Positions 1-9,002 are shown, counted from the stretch's first letter. The stretch is 64,000 bases of DNA from Mucilaginibacter aquatilis (GCF_009755275.1 NZ_WQLA01000002.1:434001-498000), one strand, 5' to 3'. Notes: a model not told the origin generated them from the sequence alone. Numbers and translations are program-made.

Positions 1-627
1 GTTTTGCTTAACCTGCAGGCTATAATAATTGATAAACTCACGGCACAGGTCGTTAACCACCTTGGCCGAAAGGTTTGGATCCTCTGATTCAAACTGAACG
101 ACGATAAAATCGCTGTTACCATCGCGGTAAATGGTTAGCTTTTGCAGTAACGACTGATCATCATACTTCATTGAGCTAAGCAAGTCGTGCAGCCCACGCT
201 GGTCAGGGTTAAATAAAGACAGCGTTTGGCGGTTCTTATAAAAGCTGCTGAACATTTCAACGGCATGTTTGCGTGCGCTGGCGTTCATGCCCTGCAATTC
301 CTTACTTGGCTTTCTAAATGGCTTGTTGGTGGTAAGGTCATGTATCATGAGCAGGTATGATACCTGATCTAGCGTCTTCTTTGACCTCATTACGGCCGTA
401 AGGTTGCCAAACTCCTGGCTTACCTGCGCATCCTGCAAAAATTCAGAACTTGCGCTAAGCGTTTTTTGTGTTTGGTCAACAATACCGGTGGCAATTTGGG
501 TACCTGACAGATAACTGTCGGGCTGGTTGCGTACCAGGAAAAAGGTGATGATTACAGTTACTAACGGAACTAAGATCAGCGTGTATTTGTGCCGCAATAA
601 GACCTTTAAAAAGCTGCCTAAATCCAT
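1..627 (-). CDS. Wzz/GumC-like polysaccharide co-polymerase, N-terminal part (runs off window)
   Basis: An open frame of 209 codons reads leftward from an ATG at 625-627 and leaves the window without a stop, so only the N-terminal part is visible. The protein starts MDLGSFLKVLLRHK, followed at once by one hydrophobic segment at about residues 16-33 (YTLILVPLVTVIITFFLV), and then a long hydrophilic, partly helical region. This is the layout of chain-length determinant (Wzz/GumC) proteins, which sit in the inner membrane with a periplasmic coiled coil and control export of surface polysaccharide. A second membrane segment and any kinase domain would lie outside the window. Its ATG overlaps the TAA stop of the upstream TolC-like gene by one base (TAATG), which suggests coupled translation. 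The family is inferred from architecture and context. Confidence 0.7.
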   Translation of the reverse strand, partial: MDLGSFLKVLLRHKYTLILVPLVTVIITFFLVRNQPDSYLSGTQIATGIVDQTQKTLSASSEFLQDAQVSQEFGNLTAVMRSKKTLDQVSYLLMIHDLTTNKPFRKPSKELQGMNASARKHAVEMFSSFYKNRQTLSLFNPDQRGLHDLLSSMKYDDQSLLQKLTIYRDGNSDFIVVQFESEDPNLSAKVVNDLCREFINYYSLQVKQN

Positions 628-1358
628 TATCTGATATCTTCTAATTTTTCGCCCACAAGCTCTTCCAGGTCAGCTTTAGCTGTAAAAAGATCTGTTTCGG
701 CGGTAATTTTTGCTTGTGTTTGTTGCGTTACACTTATACGGGCCTGGTTATAGCTCTCCACGGTAACCTCGCCTTTTTCGAAGCGGTATTTTACGTCTTT
801 CATTACACTTTCGGCATCGGTTGATGCCTGTGTTTGTAATTTAAGTGATGCTAAGCGTTGCAGGTAAGTATAATATCTCTTTTTTACCAGTGTGGTAAGC
901 GTAAGCATGTACTCCTGCACATCGTTATTGGCAATGTTCAGCTCTCGTTTTGATTGCTTAACAGCAAACGGCTTTTGCAAATATGAACCCAGGTTGAAAA
1001 ATAAGCCAAACTGCGTGCCACTGAATATGCTCGTACGGTTATTGTTTCCTATGGCCGAACCATCGGTATTGCCGGGCTGCAGTGCGTTTAAGTTTAAGGT
1101 GGTGTTGGGTTGGTACACGTACGAAAACGTTAACGCATCAAGATAGGATAGCCTTTGCCGGCTAACGTTATTTTTAGCAATGTTAAGCCGTTCATCCAGT
1201 GATTTTACCCGCGGATAATTGGCCTTTGCAGTAGCAATCAACTTTTCAAGATAGGGCTCTGAAATTTCGGGTATAATAGAATTTTGGGCTATGGCGCTAT
1301 TGGGAGCCGCAACAACAGTAAGCAGTAAAACAATAACAAGAGTATATATTTTGCTCAT
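627..1358 (-). CDS. short TolC-like outer-membrane factor (one OEP repeat)
   Basis: The protein has 243 residues with a cleavable signal peptide (hydrophobic residues 5-19, then NSAIAQ). After it come long amphipathic helices typical of TolC-family proteins, including 'ANYPRVKSLDERLNIAKNN' and a C-terminal helix ending 'TAKADLEELVGEKLEDIR'. Ordinary TolC proteins have about 420-480 residues and two repeats of this unit; this one has one. It ends in an overlap with the co-polymerase gene, so a role in polysaccharide export is likely, perhaps as an outer-membrane or periplasmic partner of that protein. Its small size could mean a different oligomer. The TolC-like fold is well supported and the export role is inferred. 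Confidence 0.7.
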   Translation of the reverse strand: MSKIYTLVIVLLLTVVAAPNSAIAQNSIIPEISEPYLEKLIATAKANYPRVKSLDERLNIAKNNVSRQRLSYLDALTFSYVYQPNTTLNLNALQPGNTDGSAIGNNNRTSIFSGTQFGLFFNLGSYLQKPFAVKQSKRELNIANNDVQEYMLTLTTLVKKRYYTYLQRLASLKLQTQASTDAESVMKDVKYRFEKGEVTVESYNQARISVTQQTQAKITAETDLFTAKADLEELVGEKLEDIR

Positions 1359-1528
1359 TCAGTATCTGTTTTGGTATATGCTACCCAATTTTTTCTAACG
1401 GGAAAAGTACTCAAAATACCTTTATACGTCAAAATTATTAAAGTGGTTTAAATTTTAGTGGCATTCTTCAAAAAATCTGCAATCGGCAAAATTAATGAGG
1501 TGTTAAATTGTAAGCGGATGAAGCTTAT

Positions 1529-2617
1529 TCAAACAAACTTGTTCATCACTTCAACCACCTGCATTACCTGTTGTGGTGTATGCCAGTATGAACATGGTAA
1601 ACTTAAAGTAGTGTCATGAATCTCCTTTGCAACAGGGAATGTTTGCCCCTTCAATACCTCCTGCATTGCCTTTTGCTCATGTGGCGCAATGGGGTAGTGT
1701 ATTTCGGTGCCTACACCATTTTCAAGCAGATACGCTTTAAGCGCATCGCGCCGCTCATGTCTTACATTAAAAATGTGGTAAACATCATAGTATCCATCCT
1801 CCACAACGGGCAAAATATAATCTCTCTTAAGGTTTTGCAGGTAAAGATTTGCCAGGTTGCGTTTGTGATTATTAATATTATCCAGTGCCTGCAGTTTAAC
1901 GCTTAAAAAGGCTGCCTGCAATTCATCAAGCCTTGAATTAGTACCAATACGTTCGTTATAATACTTTTGGTCTGATCCGTAATTACGCAACTGCCTTATT
2001 ATGCCGGCTAATTTATTATCATTTGTGGTTATAGCTCCGGCATCGCCAAGTGCGCCCAGGTTTTTGGTGGGGTAAAAGCTAAATGCTCCAAACTCGCCAA
2101 ATGTGCCTGTTTTAGTGCCATTGAACATTGCACCATGAGCTTGTGCACAGTCTTCAATCAGCACAAAATTGTGTTTGCTTTTGATTGCAAGTATAGCAGC
2201 CATTGCACAGCATTTGCCATAAAGATGCACAACCATAATTGCCCTTGTACGCGTTGTAATGGCCTCCTCAATTAATTGAGGGTTGATGTTATAGGTACGA
2301 ATATCAGGCTCAACTAATACCGGTTTTAAGTTGTTGTTGAGGATGGCTAAAATGGTAGCTATGTAAGTATTTGAAGGAACAATAACCTCGCTGCCAGGCT
2401 CAAAGTTATAAGCCTTAAGTGCTAGCGTAAGTGCATCCAAACCATTGGCTAATCCAATACAATAGGCTGATTGGTTCCATGCCGCGTATTCTTGTTCAAA
2501 CCTTTTAACTGAGTTGCCCAGTATATACCAGCCACTTGCTAAAAACTCATCAAATTGTTCTTTAAAACGTGCTGTAAAGGGTTTGTTTAATTCCAGCAAG
2601 TTTTCGTAGGCTATCAT
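1529..2617 (-). CDS. DegT/DnrJ/EryC1/StrS-type sugar aminotransferase
   Basis: This 362-residue protein is of normal length for PLP-dependent aminotransferases that add an amino group to keto sugars bound to a nucleotide. The N-terminal '[12 protein letters not shown]' and '[12 protein letters not shown]' segments and the PLP lysine motif '[16 protein letters not shown]' are typical, as are 'EDCAQAHGA' and '[12 protein letters not shown]'. It overlaps the cupin gene upstream by four bases (ATGA), so the two are probably translated together. With an FdtA-like 3,4-ketoisomerase as partner, the likely product is a dTDP-3-amino-3,6-dideoxyhexose (FdtB/QdtB type). No rmlA or rmlB is in view to supply the substrate. 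The exact sugar cannot be told from sequence. Confidence 0.9.
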   Translation of the reverse strand: MIAYENLLELNKPFTARFKEQFDEFLASGWYILGNSVKRFEQEYAAWNQSAYCIGLANGLDALTLALKAYNFEPGSEVIVPSNTYIATILAILNNNLKPVLVEPDIRTYNINPQLIEEAITTRTRAIMVVHLYGKCCAMAAILAIKSKHNFVLIEDCAQAHGAMFNGTKTGTFGEFGAFSFYPTKNLGALGDAGAITTNDNKLAGIIRQLRNYGSDQKYYNERIGTNSRLDELQAAFLSVKLQALDNINNHKRNLANLYLQNLKRDYILPVVEDGYYDVYHIFNVRHERRDALKAYLLENGVGTEIHYPIAPHEQKAMQEVLKGQTFPVAKEIHDTTLSLPCSYWHTPQQVMQVVEVMNKFV

Positions 2618-2997
2618 GAGGATTGTTGTTCGTGTGGGTAAGGATCAAAAATATAATCGGCCGCATCAAATGCGGTGCTGGCTAAAACCAGCAAAATTGC
2701 ATCGGGGCTAAAATTAGTCATTACATGCCAGTCTTTAGTTTCTAAAATAAGGCACTTACGCGGCGTATCTAACTCAATGTGCTCGGTATGCTCACCATCG
2801 TCATTTATAATGGTGCAGCTTCCTTGTATGCATATGGCAGCCTGTATGGTTTGATGATGACGGTGACCGCCCCGGGCCGAGTTATCAACCCCGTAAATAT
2901 AAAACAGGCGTTTAATTTGAAATGGAATAGCTTCGTCTAATACGGTAAGGTTACCGCGTGCATCGGTGAAAGTTGGAATGTTTATAAGGTATGCCAT
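2614..2997 (-). CDS. FdtA/QdtA-like cupin sugar 3,4-ketoisomerase
   Basis: The 127-residue protein is a single cupin. The histidine-rich segment '[19 protein letters not shown]' and the start '[14 protein letters not shown]' match the WxcM/FdtA family, which converts dTDP-4-keto-6-deoxyglucose to its 3-keto isomer. It sits directly before the aminotransferase that would act on the 3-keto sugar, with a four-base ATGA overlap. It overlaps the glycosyltransferase gene by one base (TAATG). WxcM-like acyltransferases share this fold, so a related reaction is possible, but gene order favours the isomerase. Confidence 0.85.
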   Translation of the reverse strand: MAYLINIPTFTDARGNLTVLDEAIPFQIKRLFYIYGVDNSARGGHRHHQTIQAAICIQGSCTIINDDGEHTEHIELDTPRKCLILETKDWHVMTNFSPDAILLVLASTAFDAADYIFDPYPHEQQSS

Positions 2998-3869
2998 TAA
3001 ATTGCTGTTGCCTCCGCCGCTGGTAAAATAAGCTTATCAAGTGCATCTAAAAGCTTACCGCTTTTCTCAGCATTAAGTTTGCGTGCAAAAAGATCATTGG
3101 TATTGCGTAAAGCATCAAAATCTTTTATAGTTAAAATCTTGGGATGTGCGCCCCCTGCCGACCAGTCGATATACCGGTAATCATTATTTACCAGTTCATC
3201 TTTATAGGGCGAATTCATCAATATAGTTTGAAAAATAAATTCGTCGCTGCCCCAGGTAAGTAGAAAGAAGCGCTCAAGCTGAGGATTACTTTCCACATAA
3301 TTCACCACATACATTGCCCGTTCGGGGTTCAACATCCAAAACATTGCTTTTCCATAAGGCTCAAGTTCTAACGGTAAGCGGCGTTTGGGAGTAAGTAAAT
3401 TTACCAGCCATTCTACACGGTGGCGGCCCTTAAAGGTAAAGTTTGTGAAGTGGTACTTGGTTATGCGAGGCTGTGCTTCAACCCACTCGCGTTCAATGCT
3501 TTGATATTCAATAAATTGCTTCCCTTTGTTTTTTTCAAAAAAGGCAAGCATATATTCGGCGGTTTTAAGAGGATAGTCTTGTCCGCTTAAAAAGTTAATA
3601 TATTCGTAGTCTATTTTAGAGGCAGCAATTTCCTTTATGCACTTAAAAGTTGCTTTAATGGTGTTGTAGCCAGCCCAACGTACATCTTCCCTGTCGTTTA
3701 TAAAGAAAACATTACGGTATTTACGCAAATACAAGTAGGGCTCAATCGGGAACTTCTTATCAACATGAATATAAAAATCAAACTGCGGGTGACTCAATAC
3801 TTTAATTAGCCTTTCGGTTAATTGGGGGTTAGTATAGGTAAGAACTAAATGCGCAATTTTCATATTCAA
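2997..3869 (-). CDS. GT14-like (core-2/I-branching) glycosyltransferase
   Basis: The 290-residue protein begins 'MKIAHLVLTYTNPQLTERLI' and contains 'FDFYIHVDKK', 'NFLSGQDYPLK', 'PYGKAMFWML' and 'WGSDEFIFQTILMNSPY'. These resemble beta-1,6-N-acetylglucosaminyltransferase-like enzymes of family GT14, which are common in Bacteroidota polysaccharide clusters. No signal peptide is evident, so it acts in the cytoplasm or at the inner face of the membrane. It is the first gene of a three-gene coupled unit with the cupin and aminotransferase. ATGs at codons 1 and 3 are both possible starts. Donor and acceptor sugars are unknown. Confidence 0.85.
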   Translation of the reverse strand: MNMKIAHLVLTYTNPQLTERLIKVLSHPQFDFYIHVDKKFPIEPYLYLRKYRNVFFINDREDVRWAGYNTIKATFKCIKEIAASKIDYEYINFLSGQDYPLKTAEYMLAFFEKNKGKQFIEYQSIEREWVEAQPRITKYHFTNFTFKGRHRVEWLVNLLTPKRRLPLELEPYGKAMFWMLNPERAMYVVNYVESNPQLERFFLLTWGSDEFIFQTILMNSPYKDELVNNDYRYIDWSAGGAHPKILTIKDFDALRNTNDLFARKLNAEKSGKLLDALDKLILPAAEATAI

Positions 3870-4033
3870 TCAATAGCCGCTTAATAACAGGGGCAATTAG
3901 GGCAGCTTTATCCTAGTTAACGGCAAAATCATGCCAAATTATCTATCCTTTATTAAGAATTCATTAGGATTGGCTTTAATCTTTAGAGCGATTTTCTCTA
4001 AACAGGTTGTAACACACATTTGACAACCATGTA

Positions 4034-4052
4034 TTTAGTTTTATTAACTAAA
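4034..4052. promoter_or_regulatory. inverted repeat upstream of the araR-like gene (possible operator)
   Basis: TTTAGTT and AACTAAA form a perfect 7-bp inverted repeat with a 5-base spacer, 35 bases before the regulator's start codon. A loose -7 element (TGTCTTTG, 4067-4074) lies between it and the start. The place suits an autoregulatory operator, but no binding motif was confirmed. Confidence 0.35.
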
Positions 4053-4086
4053 ATGTTACATTCGCTGTCTTTGTATTAAACATTGC

Positions 4087-4794
4087 ATGGTTAAAAGGAA
4101 AGCACCGCACATTACAGTAGCAATTGATTGTATTGTTTTCGGTTTTGATGGTTCAGATATGAAGCTTTTGCTTATACAGCGTGGCTTTGACCCCGAGCGT
4201 AATAAGTGGAGCCTTATGGGCGGATATGTTAACGATGATGAAAGCGTTGACGATGCCTCAAACCGCATATTGGAAAGCTTGACGGGTTTGCGCGGAGTGT
4301 ATTTGGAGCAGCTACATACATTTGGCAACGTAAAGCGTGACACCAATGAACGTACCATAAGCGTTGCATACTTTGCGCTCATTGATATTGCCAGATACAA
4401 GCAACAACTAAGTGCCGATTATCATGCCGAATGGTTTCCGGTGAACAACATCCCCAGGCTTATTTTTGATCATAATGAAATGGTTGAAATGGCTAAAAAA
4501 CGCCTGCAATATAAAGCGGCCTTGCACCCCGTGGTATTTGAGTTACTGCCCGAAAAATTCACGCTCCCGCAAATACAAAGTATGTATGATGCCATTTACG
4601 AGGTAAACTTTGATAAACGCAACTTTAGCCGTAAGTTACTATCCACTGATTTGTTGATAAAACTGAACGAAAAAGATAAATTGGGCTCAAAAAAAGGCGC
4701 TTTTTATTATACGCTTGATAAGGCTAAGTACAATGAGAATTTATACAAGATTTTCAGCCTCATTATTACCCCCGATCACCTGCAGTTTTTGTAA
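4087..4794 (+). CDS. araR: Nudix-domain transcriptional regulator of L-arabinose genes (AraR/NrtR type)
   Basis: The 235-residue protein has an N-terminal Nudix fold (about residues 5-140) and a C-terminal winged-helix region (about 150-230; 'HPVVFELLPEKFTLPQIQSM' and 'NFSRKLLSTDLL' are typical of NrtR-type regulators). The Nudix box reads GYVNDDESVDDASNRILESL. The REUxEE core has become RILESL, so the metal-binding glutamates are mostly gone and hydrolysis is unlikely. In Bacteroidetes, Nudix-related AraR proteins are known to sense L-arabinose and repress ara genes. Its place directly before araBDA on the same strand supports that role here. An NrtR-like NAD regulator is the alternative, but no NAD genes are near. 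Confidence 0.85.
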   Translation: MVKRKAPHITVAIDCIVFGFDGSDMKLLLIQRGFDPERNKWSLMGGYVNDDESVDDASNRILESLTGLRGVYLEQLHTFGNVKRDTNERTISVAYFALIDIARYKQQLSADYHAEWFPVNNIPRLIFDHNEMVEMAKKRLQYKAALHPVVFELLPEKFTLPQIQSMYDAIYEVNFDKRNFSRKLLSTDLLIKLNEKDKLGSKKGAFYYTLDKAKYNENLYKIFSLIITPDHLQFL

Positions 4795-4845
4795 TAAAAT
4801 ATTTTGCAGAGGCACAAGATTACCCCTACATTTACATCCTGAAAT

Positions 4846-4870
4846 ATTAAGCGTCAAAATTACGTTTAAT
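4846..4870. promoter_or_regulatory. imperfect inverted repeat just before araB
   Basis: ATTAAGCGT and ACGTTTAAT pair at 8 of 9 positions around a 7-base spacer, ending 12 bases before the araB start. The site could bind a regulator such as AraR or form a weak mRNA hairpin. Its sequence differs from the repeat before the regulator gene, so common recognition is not shown. Confidence 0.3.
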
Positions 4871-4882
4871 TAAGAAATAACC

Positions 4883-6556
4883 ATGACTGATAAACCTCAA
4901 TATGTAATTGGCGTTGATTACGGCTCGGACTCGGTGCGCTCTGTAATTGTTAACGCTGCCGACGGTAAAGAGCTTGCTACCTCGGTGTTTTATTACCCGC
5001 GCTGGCAAAAACAACAGTATTGTGATGCTGCCAAAAACCAGTTTCGCCAGCACCCATTAGATTATATCGAGGGCCTGGAAAGCACCATTAAAGCTTGTAT
5101 AATCAAAGCCGGACCGGAAGTTGCTGCCCAAGTAAAAGCCATTGCGGTTGATACAACAGGTTCTACCCCTGTTGCGGTAAATAAATCCGGTGTGCCCTTG
5201 GCCTTACTGCCCGAATTTGAGCACCACCCGGCTGCCATGTTTGTGCTTTGGAAAGACCATACCTCGGTTAAAGAAGCTGCCGAAATTAACGAGCATGCTA
5301 CTAAGTTTGATACCAACTACCTGCAATATGTGGGTGGCATTTACTCGTCGGAATGGTTTTGGGCAAAATTGCTGCACATCCTGCGTACCGATGAGATAGT
5401 TCGCAACAATATTTACTCATGGGTTGAGCATTGCGACTGGATACCGTTTTTGTTAACTGGCGGTACCAATGCCGATGATATTATGCGCGGTCGTTGTTCA
5501 TCAGGCCACAAGGCACTTTGGGCCGAAGAGTTTGGCGGTTTACCACCCGATGAGTTCTTCTCGTCACTCGATCCGCTTTTGAAAGGATTTACTGAGCGTT
5601 TATATAAAGATACCTACACGTCAGATGTATCTGCCGGAAACCTGAGCACTGAGTGGGCAGAGCGTTTAGGCCTGTCAACCGATGTGGTTATTGGCGTAGG
5701 TGCGTTTGATGCTCACATGGGTGCCGTAGGTGGACAAATTGAGCCTTATCACCTGAGCAAGGTAATGGGTACATCAACCTGCGATATTTTGGTTGCCCCT
5801 AACCGCGATATGGAAGGCAAACTGGTTAAAGGTATTTGCGGGCAGGTTGATGGCTCGGTTATCCCGGGCATGGCAGGCTTAGAGGCCGGTCAATCAGCCT
5901 TTGGCGATACCTATGCCTGGTTTAAAAACCTGGTGGCCTGGCCAATTCAAAATCTGCTCAATAACTCAGCAATAGTTGACGTTCAAATTGCCGAAGCTTT
6001 GAAAGAAGAAATGATTGGTAAAATCATTCCTGAGCTGAGCAAAGCAGCTGCAGCATTACCGTTAGACGAAAAAGCCGAATTGGCAACCGATTGGTTTAAC
6101 GGCCGTCGTACGCCTGATGCCAACCAACTTTTAAAAGGTACCATTACCGGTTTAGGTTTGGGTAGCGATGCTCCGCGGGTATTCCGTGCACTGGCCGAGG
6201 CTACCTGCTTTGGCGCTCGTAGCATTGTAGAGCGTTTCCGTAGCGAAGGTGTACCGGTTGAGGGTATTATTGGTATTGGTGGTGTGGCTAAAAAATCGCC
6301 CTATATTATGCAAATGATGGCCGACGTGCTGCAAATGCCTATTCGCATACACCAGTTTGAGCATACCTGTGCATTAGGTGCAGCCATGTTTGCAGCTACG
6401 GTTGCAGGTATCTATCCTAAAGTTGAAGAAGCTATGGCTGCCATGGGTGGCGGCTTTGACGTAGAGTACTTCCCTGAGGCTGGAAACGCAGAGTTTTATA
6501 ACAAGCGTTATGCGCAATATAATACCCTAGGTAAGTTTACTGAAACAACAGTATAA
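4883..6556 (+). CDS. araB: ribulokinase
   Basis: AraB phosphorylates L-ribulose with ATP to give L-ribulose 5-phosphate. The 557-residue length is normal. The FGGY-kinase N-terminal phosphate loop is visible as 'VIGVDYGSDSVRSVIV', the second domain has 'GVGAFDAHMGAVGG' and 'VMGTSTCDILVAP', and the C-terminal ATP-binding part includes 'GIIGIGGVAKKSPYIMQMMAD' and 'CALGAAMFAAT'. It follows the Nudix regulator by 88 bases and is followed by araD and araA, so it is the first catabolic gene of an ara operon. It acts in the cytoplasm. Confidence 0.97.
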   Translation: MTDKPQYVIGVDYGSDSVRSVIVNAADGKELATSVFYYPRWQKQQYCDAAKNQFRQHPLDYIEGLESTIKACIIKAGPEVAAQVKAIAVDTTGSTPVAVNKSGVPLALLPEFEHHPAAMFVLWKDHTSVKEAAEINEHATKFDTNYLQYVGGIYSSEWFWAKLLHILRTDEIVRNNIYSWVEHCDWIPFLLTGGTNADDIMRGRCSSGHKALWAEEFGGLPPDEFFSSLDPLLKGFTERLYKDTYTSDVSAGNLSTEWAERLGLSTDVVIGVGAFDAHMGAVGGQIEPYHLSKVMGTSTCDILVAPNRDMEGKLVKGICGQVDGSVIPGMAGLEAGQSAFGDTYAWFKNLVAWPIQNLLNNSAIVDVQIAEALKEEMIGKIIPELSKAAAALPLDEKAELATDWFNGRRTPDANQLLKGTITGLGLGSDAPRVFRALAEATCFGARSIVERFRSEGVPVEGIIGIGGVAKKSPYIMQMMADVLQMPIRIHQFEHTCALGAAMFAATVAGIYPKVEEAMAAMGGGFDVEYFPEAGNAEFYNKRYAQYNTLGKFTETTV

Positions 6557-6561
6557 CTTCA

Positions 6562-6634
6562 GAACCGGAATTTGAAGAATTTTTAGAAAAAAACAGAATT
6601 CTGTCAATTCGATAAATTCTTCAAATTCCGGTTC
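6562..6634. repeat. perfect 21-bp inverted repeat between araB and araD
   Basis: The arms at 6562-6582 and 6614-6634 are perfectly complementary over 21 bp around a 31-base loop. The loop holds a second 12-bp palindrome, ACAGAATTCTGT (6593-6604). There is no T-tract after the stem, so it is a poor terminator. It could be an mRNA hairpin that sets the relative level of araB and araD, or part of a dispersed repeat (see 6644-6672). Confidence 0.9.
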
Positions 6635-6643
6635 AAGACAAAT

Positions 6644-6672
6644 AAATTCGAAATCGATCATCCGAAATCTGA
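6644..6672. repeat. dispersed 29-nt repeat word, copy 1 (before araD)
   Basis: This word matches 18881-18909 at 25 of 29 positions. In both places it ends within about 15 bases of a start codon (araD at 6680, the ABC exporter at 18922). The neighbouring long inverted repeat seems to belong to the same spacer element. Confidence 0.7.
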
Positions 6673-6679
6673 AATAACA

Positions 6680-7378
6680 ATGTACGATCACATTAAAAAG
6701 GCTGCTTACGATGCCAATATGGAACTGCCCAAGTTAGGGCTGGTTATTTTCACGTTTGGTAACGTGAGCGCTGCCGATCATGACTTAGGCGTTTTTGCCA
6801 TTAAACCAAGCGGTGTACCTTACGAGGATCTGTCGCCCGAGAAAATGGTGATTGTTGACTTTGACGGTAATACCATTGAAGGCGACCTGCGTCCATCATC
6901 AGACACTAAAACCCATGCCGTATTATACAAGCACTGGGGACGTTCGGTTGGTGGCGTTTGCCACACGCACTCTACCTACGGCACCGCCTGGGCACAATCA
7001 CAGCGCGATATACCAATTTTTGGTACTACCCATGCCGACTATAATACGGTTGACATCCCTTGTGCTCCGCCAATGATTGATGAGTACATTGCCGGCGATT
7101 ACGAGTATAAAACCGGCTTCCAAATCATGGACGTGTTTCAGGATAAAGGTTTGGATTACAAAGAGGTTGAAATGGTACTGGTGGGTAACCACGCACCATT
7201 CAGCTGGGGTAAAACTGCTGCTAAGGCAGTTCACAACAGTGCCGTGTTAGAAGCAATTGCTAAAATGGCCCTGCTAACCGAGCAAATCAATCCGCAGGCA
7301 CCACGCCTAAAAGATGCGTTAATACGCAAACACTACGAGCGCAAGCACGGACCTGATTCATATTACGGACAAAGTTGA
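6680..7378 (+). CDS. araD: L-ribulose-5-phosphate 4-epimerase
   Basis: AraD converts L-ribulose 5-phosphate to D-xylulose 5-phosphate, which enters the pentose phosphate pathway. The 232-residue protein is a class II aldolase-like enzyme. Visible motifs are 'FGNVSAAD', 'IKPSGVPYEDL', the zinc-binding 'VCHTHSTYGTAWAQ' and 'GNHAPFSWGKTAAKA', which carries the third histidine. Length is normal. It lies between araB and araA on the same strand. Spacers on both sides are unusually rich in palindromes, which may set relative expression in the operon. Confidence 0.96.
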   Translation: MYDHIKKAAYDANMELPKLGLVIFTFGNVSAADHDLGVFAIKPSGVPYEDLSPEKMVIVDFDGNTIEGDLRPSSDTKTHAVLYKHWGRSVGGVCHTHSTYGTAWAQSQRDIPIFGTTHADYNTVDIPCAPPMIDEYIAGDYEYKTGFQIMDVFQDKGLDYKEVEMVLVGNHAPFSWGKTAAKAVHNSAVLEAIAKMALLTEQINPQAPRLKDALIRKHYERKHGPDSYYGQS

Positions 7379-7499
7379 GTGAGTGGGTGAATGGTTGATT
7401 GGTGAGTAGTTGAATACTACCAAGGCTTATCATCCGTTCACTCTTAGAAACTACTTAACTCAATAATCTAATCAACAACTTAACAATTCAACAAAAAGA
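7379..7499. repeat. word-repeat palindromic spacer between araD and araA
   Basis: The left part (7379-7414) is made of related 7-9 nt words such as GTGAGTG, GGTGAATG, GTTGATTG and GTGAGTAG. The right part (about 7450-7492) has their complements, such as ACTACTTAACTCA and CTAATCAACAAC. Together they form a long imperfect inverted repeat that ends against the araA start. The spacer at 44596-44667 uses the same words. Confidence 0.75.
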
Positions 7500-9002
7500 A
7501 TGATAAACTTAAAAGAACTTGAAGTTTGGTTTGTAACCGGCAGCCAGGACCTTTACGGCGAGGATACGCTAAAACAGGTTGCCGAGCACTCGCAGGAAAT
7601 TGCACGTGGTTTAGATGCCAATGCAACCGTTCCGGTAAAAGTGGTATTTAAACCAACTGTAAAATCATCCGACGAAATATACAGCCTTATTCAGGAGGCC
7701 AACGTAACGCCTAATTGTATTGGCTTAATTACCTGGATGCACACTTTCTCGCCCGCTAAAATGTGGATTCGCGGTTTGAGCATCCTTAAAAAACCAGTGC
7801 TTCACCTACATACCCAATTCAATGCCCAAATTCCTTGGAGCACTATGGATATGGACTTTATGAACCTTAACCAGAGCGCCCACGGCGACCGTGAGTTTGG
7901 TTTTATGATGAGCCGTATGCGTTTACGCCGTAAAGTGGTTGTAGGTCACTGGCAAGAGGAAGAAGTAGCCAACCAAATTAGCGTTTGGGCTCGTGCTGCT
8001 GCCGGTTGGCACGATTGGCAAGGCGCTAAGTTTGCACGCTTTGGCGATAACATGCGCTTTGTAGCCGTAACCGACGGCGATAAAGTAGAAGCTGAACTAC
8101 AGTTTGGTTTCTCGGTAAACTCTTATGGTATTGGTGATTTGGTAAACGTAATTAACTCGCTTGATTACTCATTGATCGATCAGCAGATTGCCGAGTACCA
8201 CGACTTATATGATGTAGCTGCCGAACTGCAAAAAGGCGGTGCTCAGCATCAGTCATTAATTGAGGCTGCTAAAATTGAGGTAGGTTTACGTACCTTCTTA
8301 AAACAAGGAGGCTTTAAAGGCTTTAGCGATACGTTTGAAGACCTGCACGGCATGGTACAATTACCAGGTATAGGCGCACAGCGTTTAATGGCCGAAGGTT
8401 ACGGTTTTGCCGGCGAAGGTGACTGGAAAACTGCTGCCCTGGTACGTGCCATGAAAGTAATGGGTGCAGGTTTGCCGGGTGGTAACGCCTTTATGGAAGA
8501 TTATACTTACCATTTTGACGGTGCTAACTCAATGGTATTAGGTTCGCATATGCTGGAGGTTGACCCTGCCATTGCAACCGGTAAGCCAAAGGTTGAAGTA
8601 CATCCATTAGGTATTGGCGGTAAGGCCGATCCGGTACGTTTGGTATTCAACGTGGCCGGTGGTGCTGCCTTAAATGCTTCAATTGTAGACATGGGTAACC
8701 GTTTCCGTATGATAGTAAATGAGGTTGAAGCTGTTGAGCCGACTAACGACTTGCCTAAACTGCCTGTAGCCCGCGTACTTTGGAAACCATACCCCAACAT
8801 GAAAGACGGATGTGCGGCCTGGATTTATGCCGGTGGTGCTCACCATACCTGCTATAGCCAGAACTTAACCGACGAGCACTTGCATGCCTTTGCCGAAATG
8901 GCGGGCATTGAATACCTGCTTATTGGTAAAGAAACCAAGCTGCGCGAATTCCAGAAAGAAATTGCCTGGAACGATGCTTACTACAAAATGGGTAAATACT
9001 AA
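7500..9002 (+). CDS. araA: L-arabinose isomerase
   Basis: AraA converts L-arabinose to L-ribulose, the first step of the pathway. The 500-residue length is that of the standard AraA family. Clear signatures include '[13 protein letters not shown]', '[15 protein letters not shown]', '[12 protein letters not shown]', '[14 protein letters not shown]' and the C-terminal '[14 protein letters not shown]'. It is a cytoplasmic metal-dependent enzyme and the last gene of the ara operon, which ends in a strong terminator 20 bases downstream. No arabinose transporter or arabinofuranosidase follows, so uptake must be encoded elsewhere. Confidence 0.98.
   Translation: MINLKELEVWFVTGSQDLYGEDTLKQVAEHSQEIARGLDANATVPVKVVFKPTVKSSDEIYSLIQEANVTPNCIGLITWMHTFSPAKMWIRGLSILKKPVLHLHTQFNAQIPWSTMDMDFMNLNQSAHGDREFGFMMSRMRLRRKVVVGHWQEEEVANQISVWARAAAGWHDWQGAKFARFGDNMRFVAVTDGDKVEAELQFGFSVNSYGIGDLVNVINSLDYSLIDQQIAEYHDLYDVAAELQKGGAQHQSLIEAAKIEVGLRTFLKQGGFKGFSDTFEDLHGMVQLPGIGAQRLMAEGYGFAGEGDWKTAALVRAMKVMGAGLPGGNAFMEDYTYHFDGANSMVLGSHMLEVDPAIATGKPKVEVHPLGIGGKADPVRLVFNVAGGAALNASIVDMGNRFRMIVNEVEAVEPTNDLPKLPVARVLWKPYPNMKDGCAAWIYAGGAHHTCYSQNLTDEHLHAFAEMAGIEYLLIGKETKLREFQKEIAWNDAYYKMGKY

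Noticed and set aside
6562..6634. The araB-araD hairpin as a rho-independent terminator
   Set aside because: The stem has a 31-base loop and no T-tract, and the ara operon continues across it.
7379..7499. Word-repeat spacers as a CRISPR array
   Set aside because: Units are 7-9 bases, degenerate and without unique spacers; no cas gene is present.
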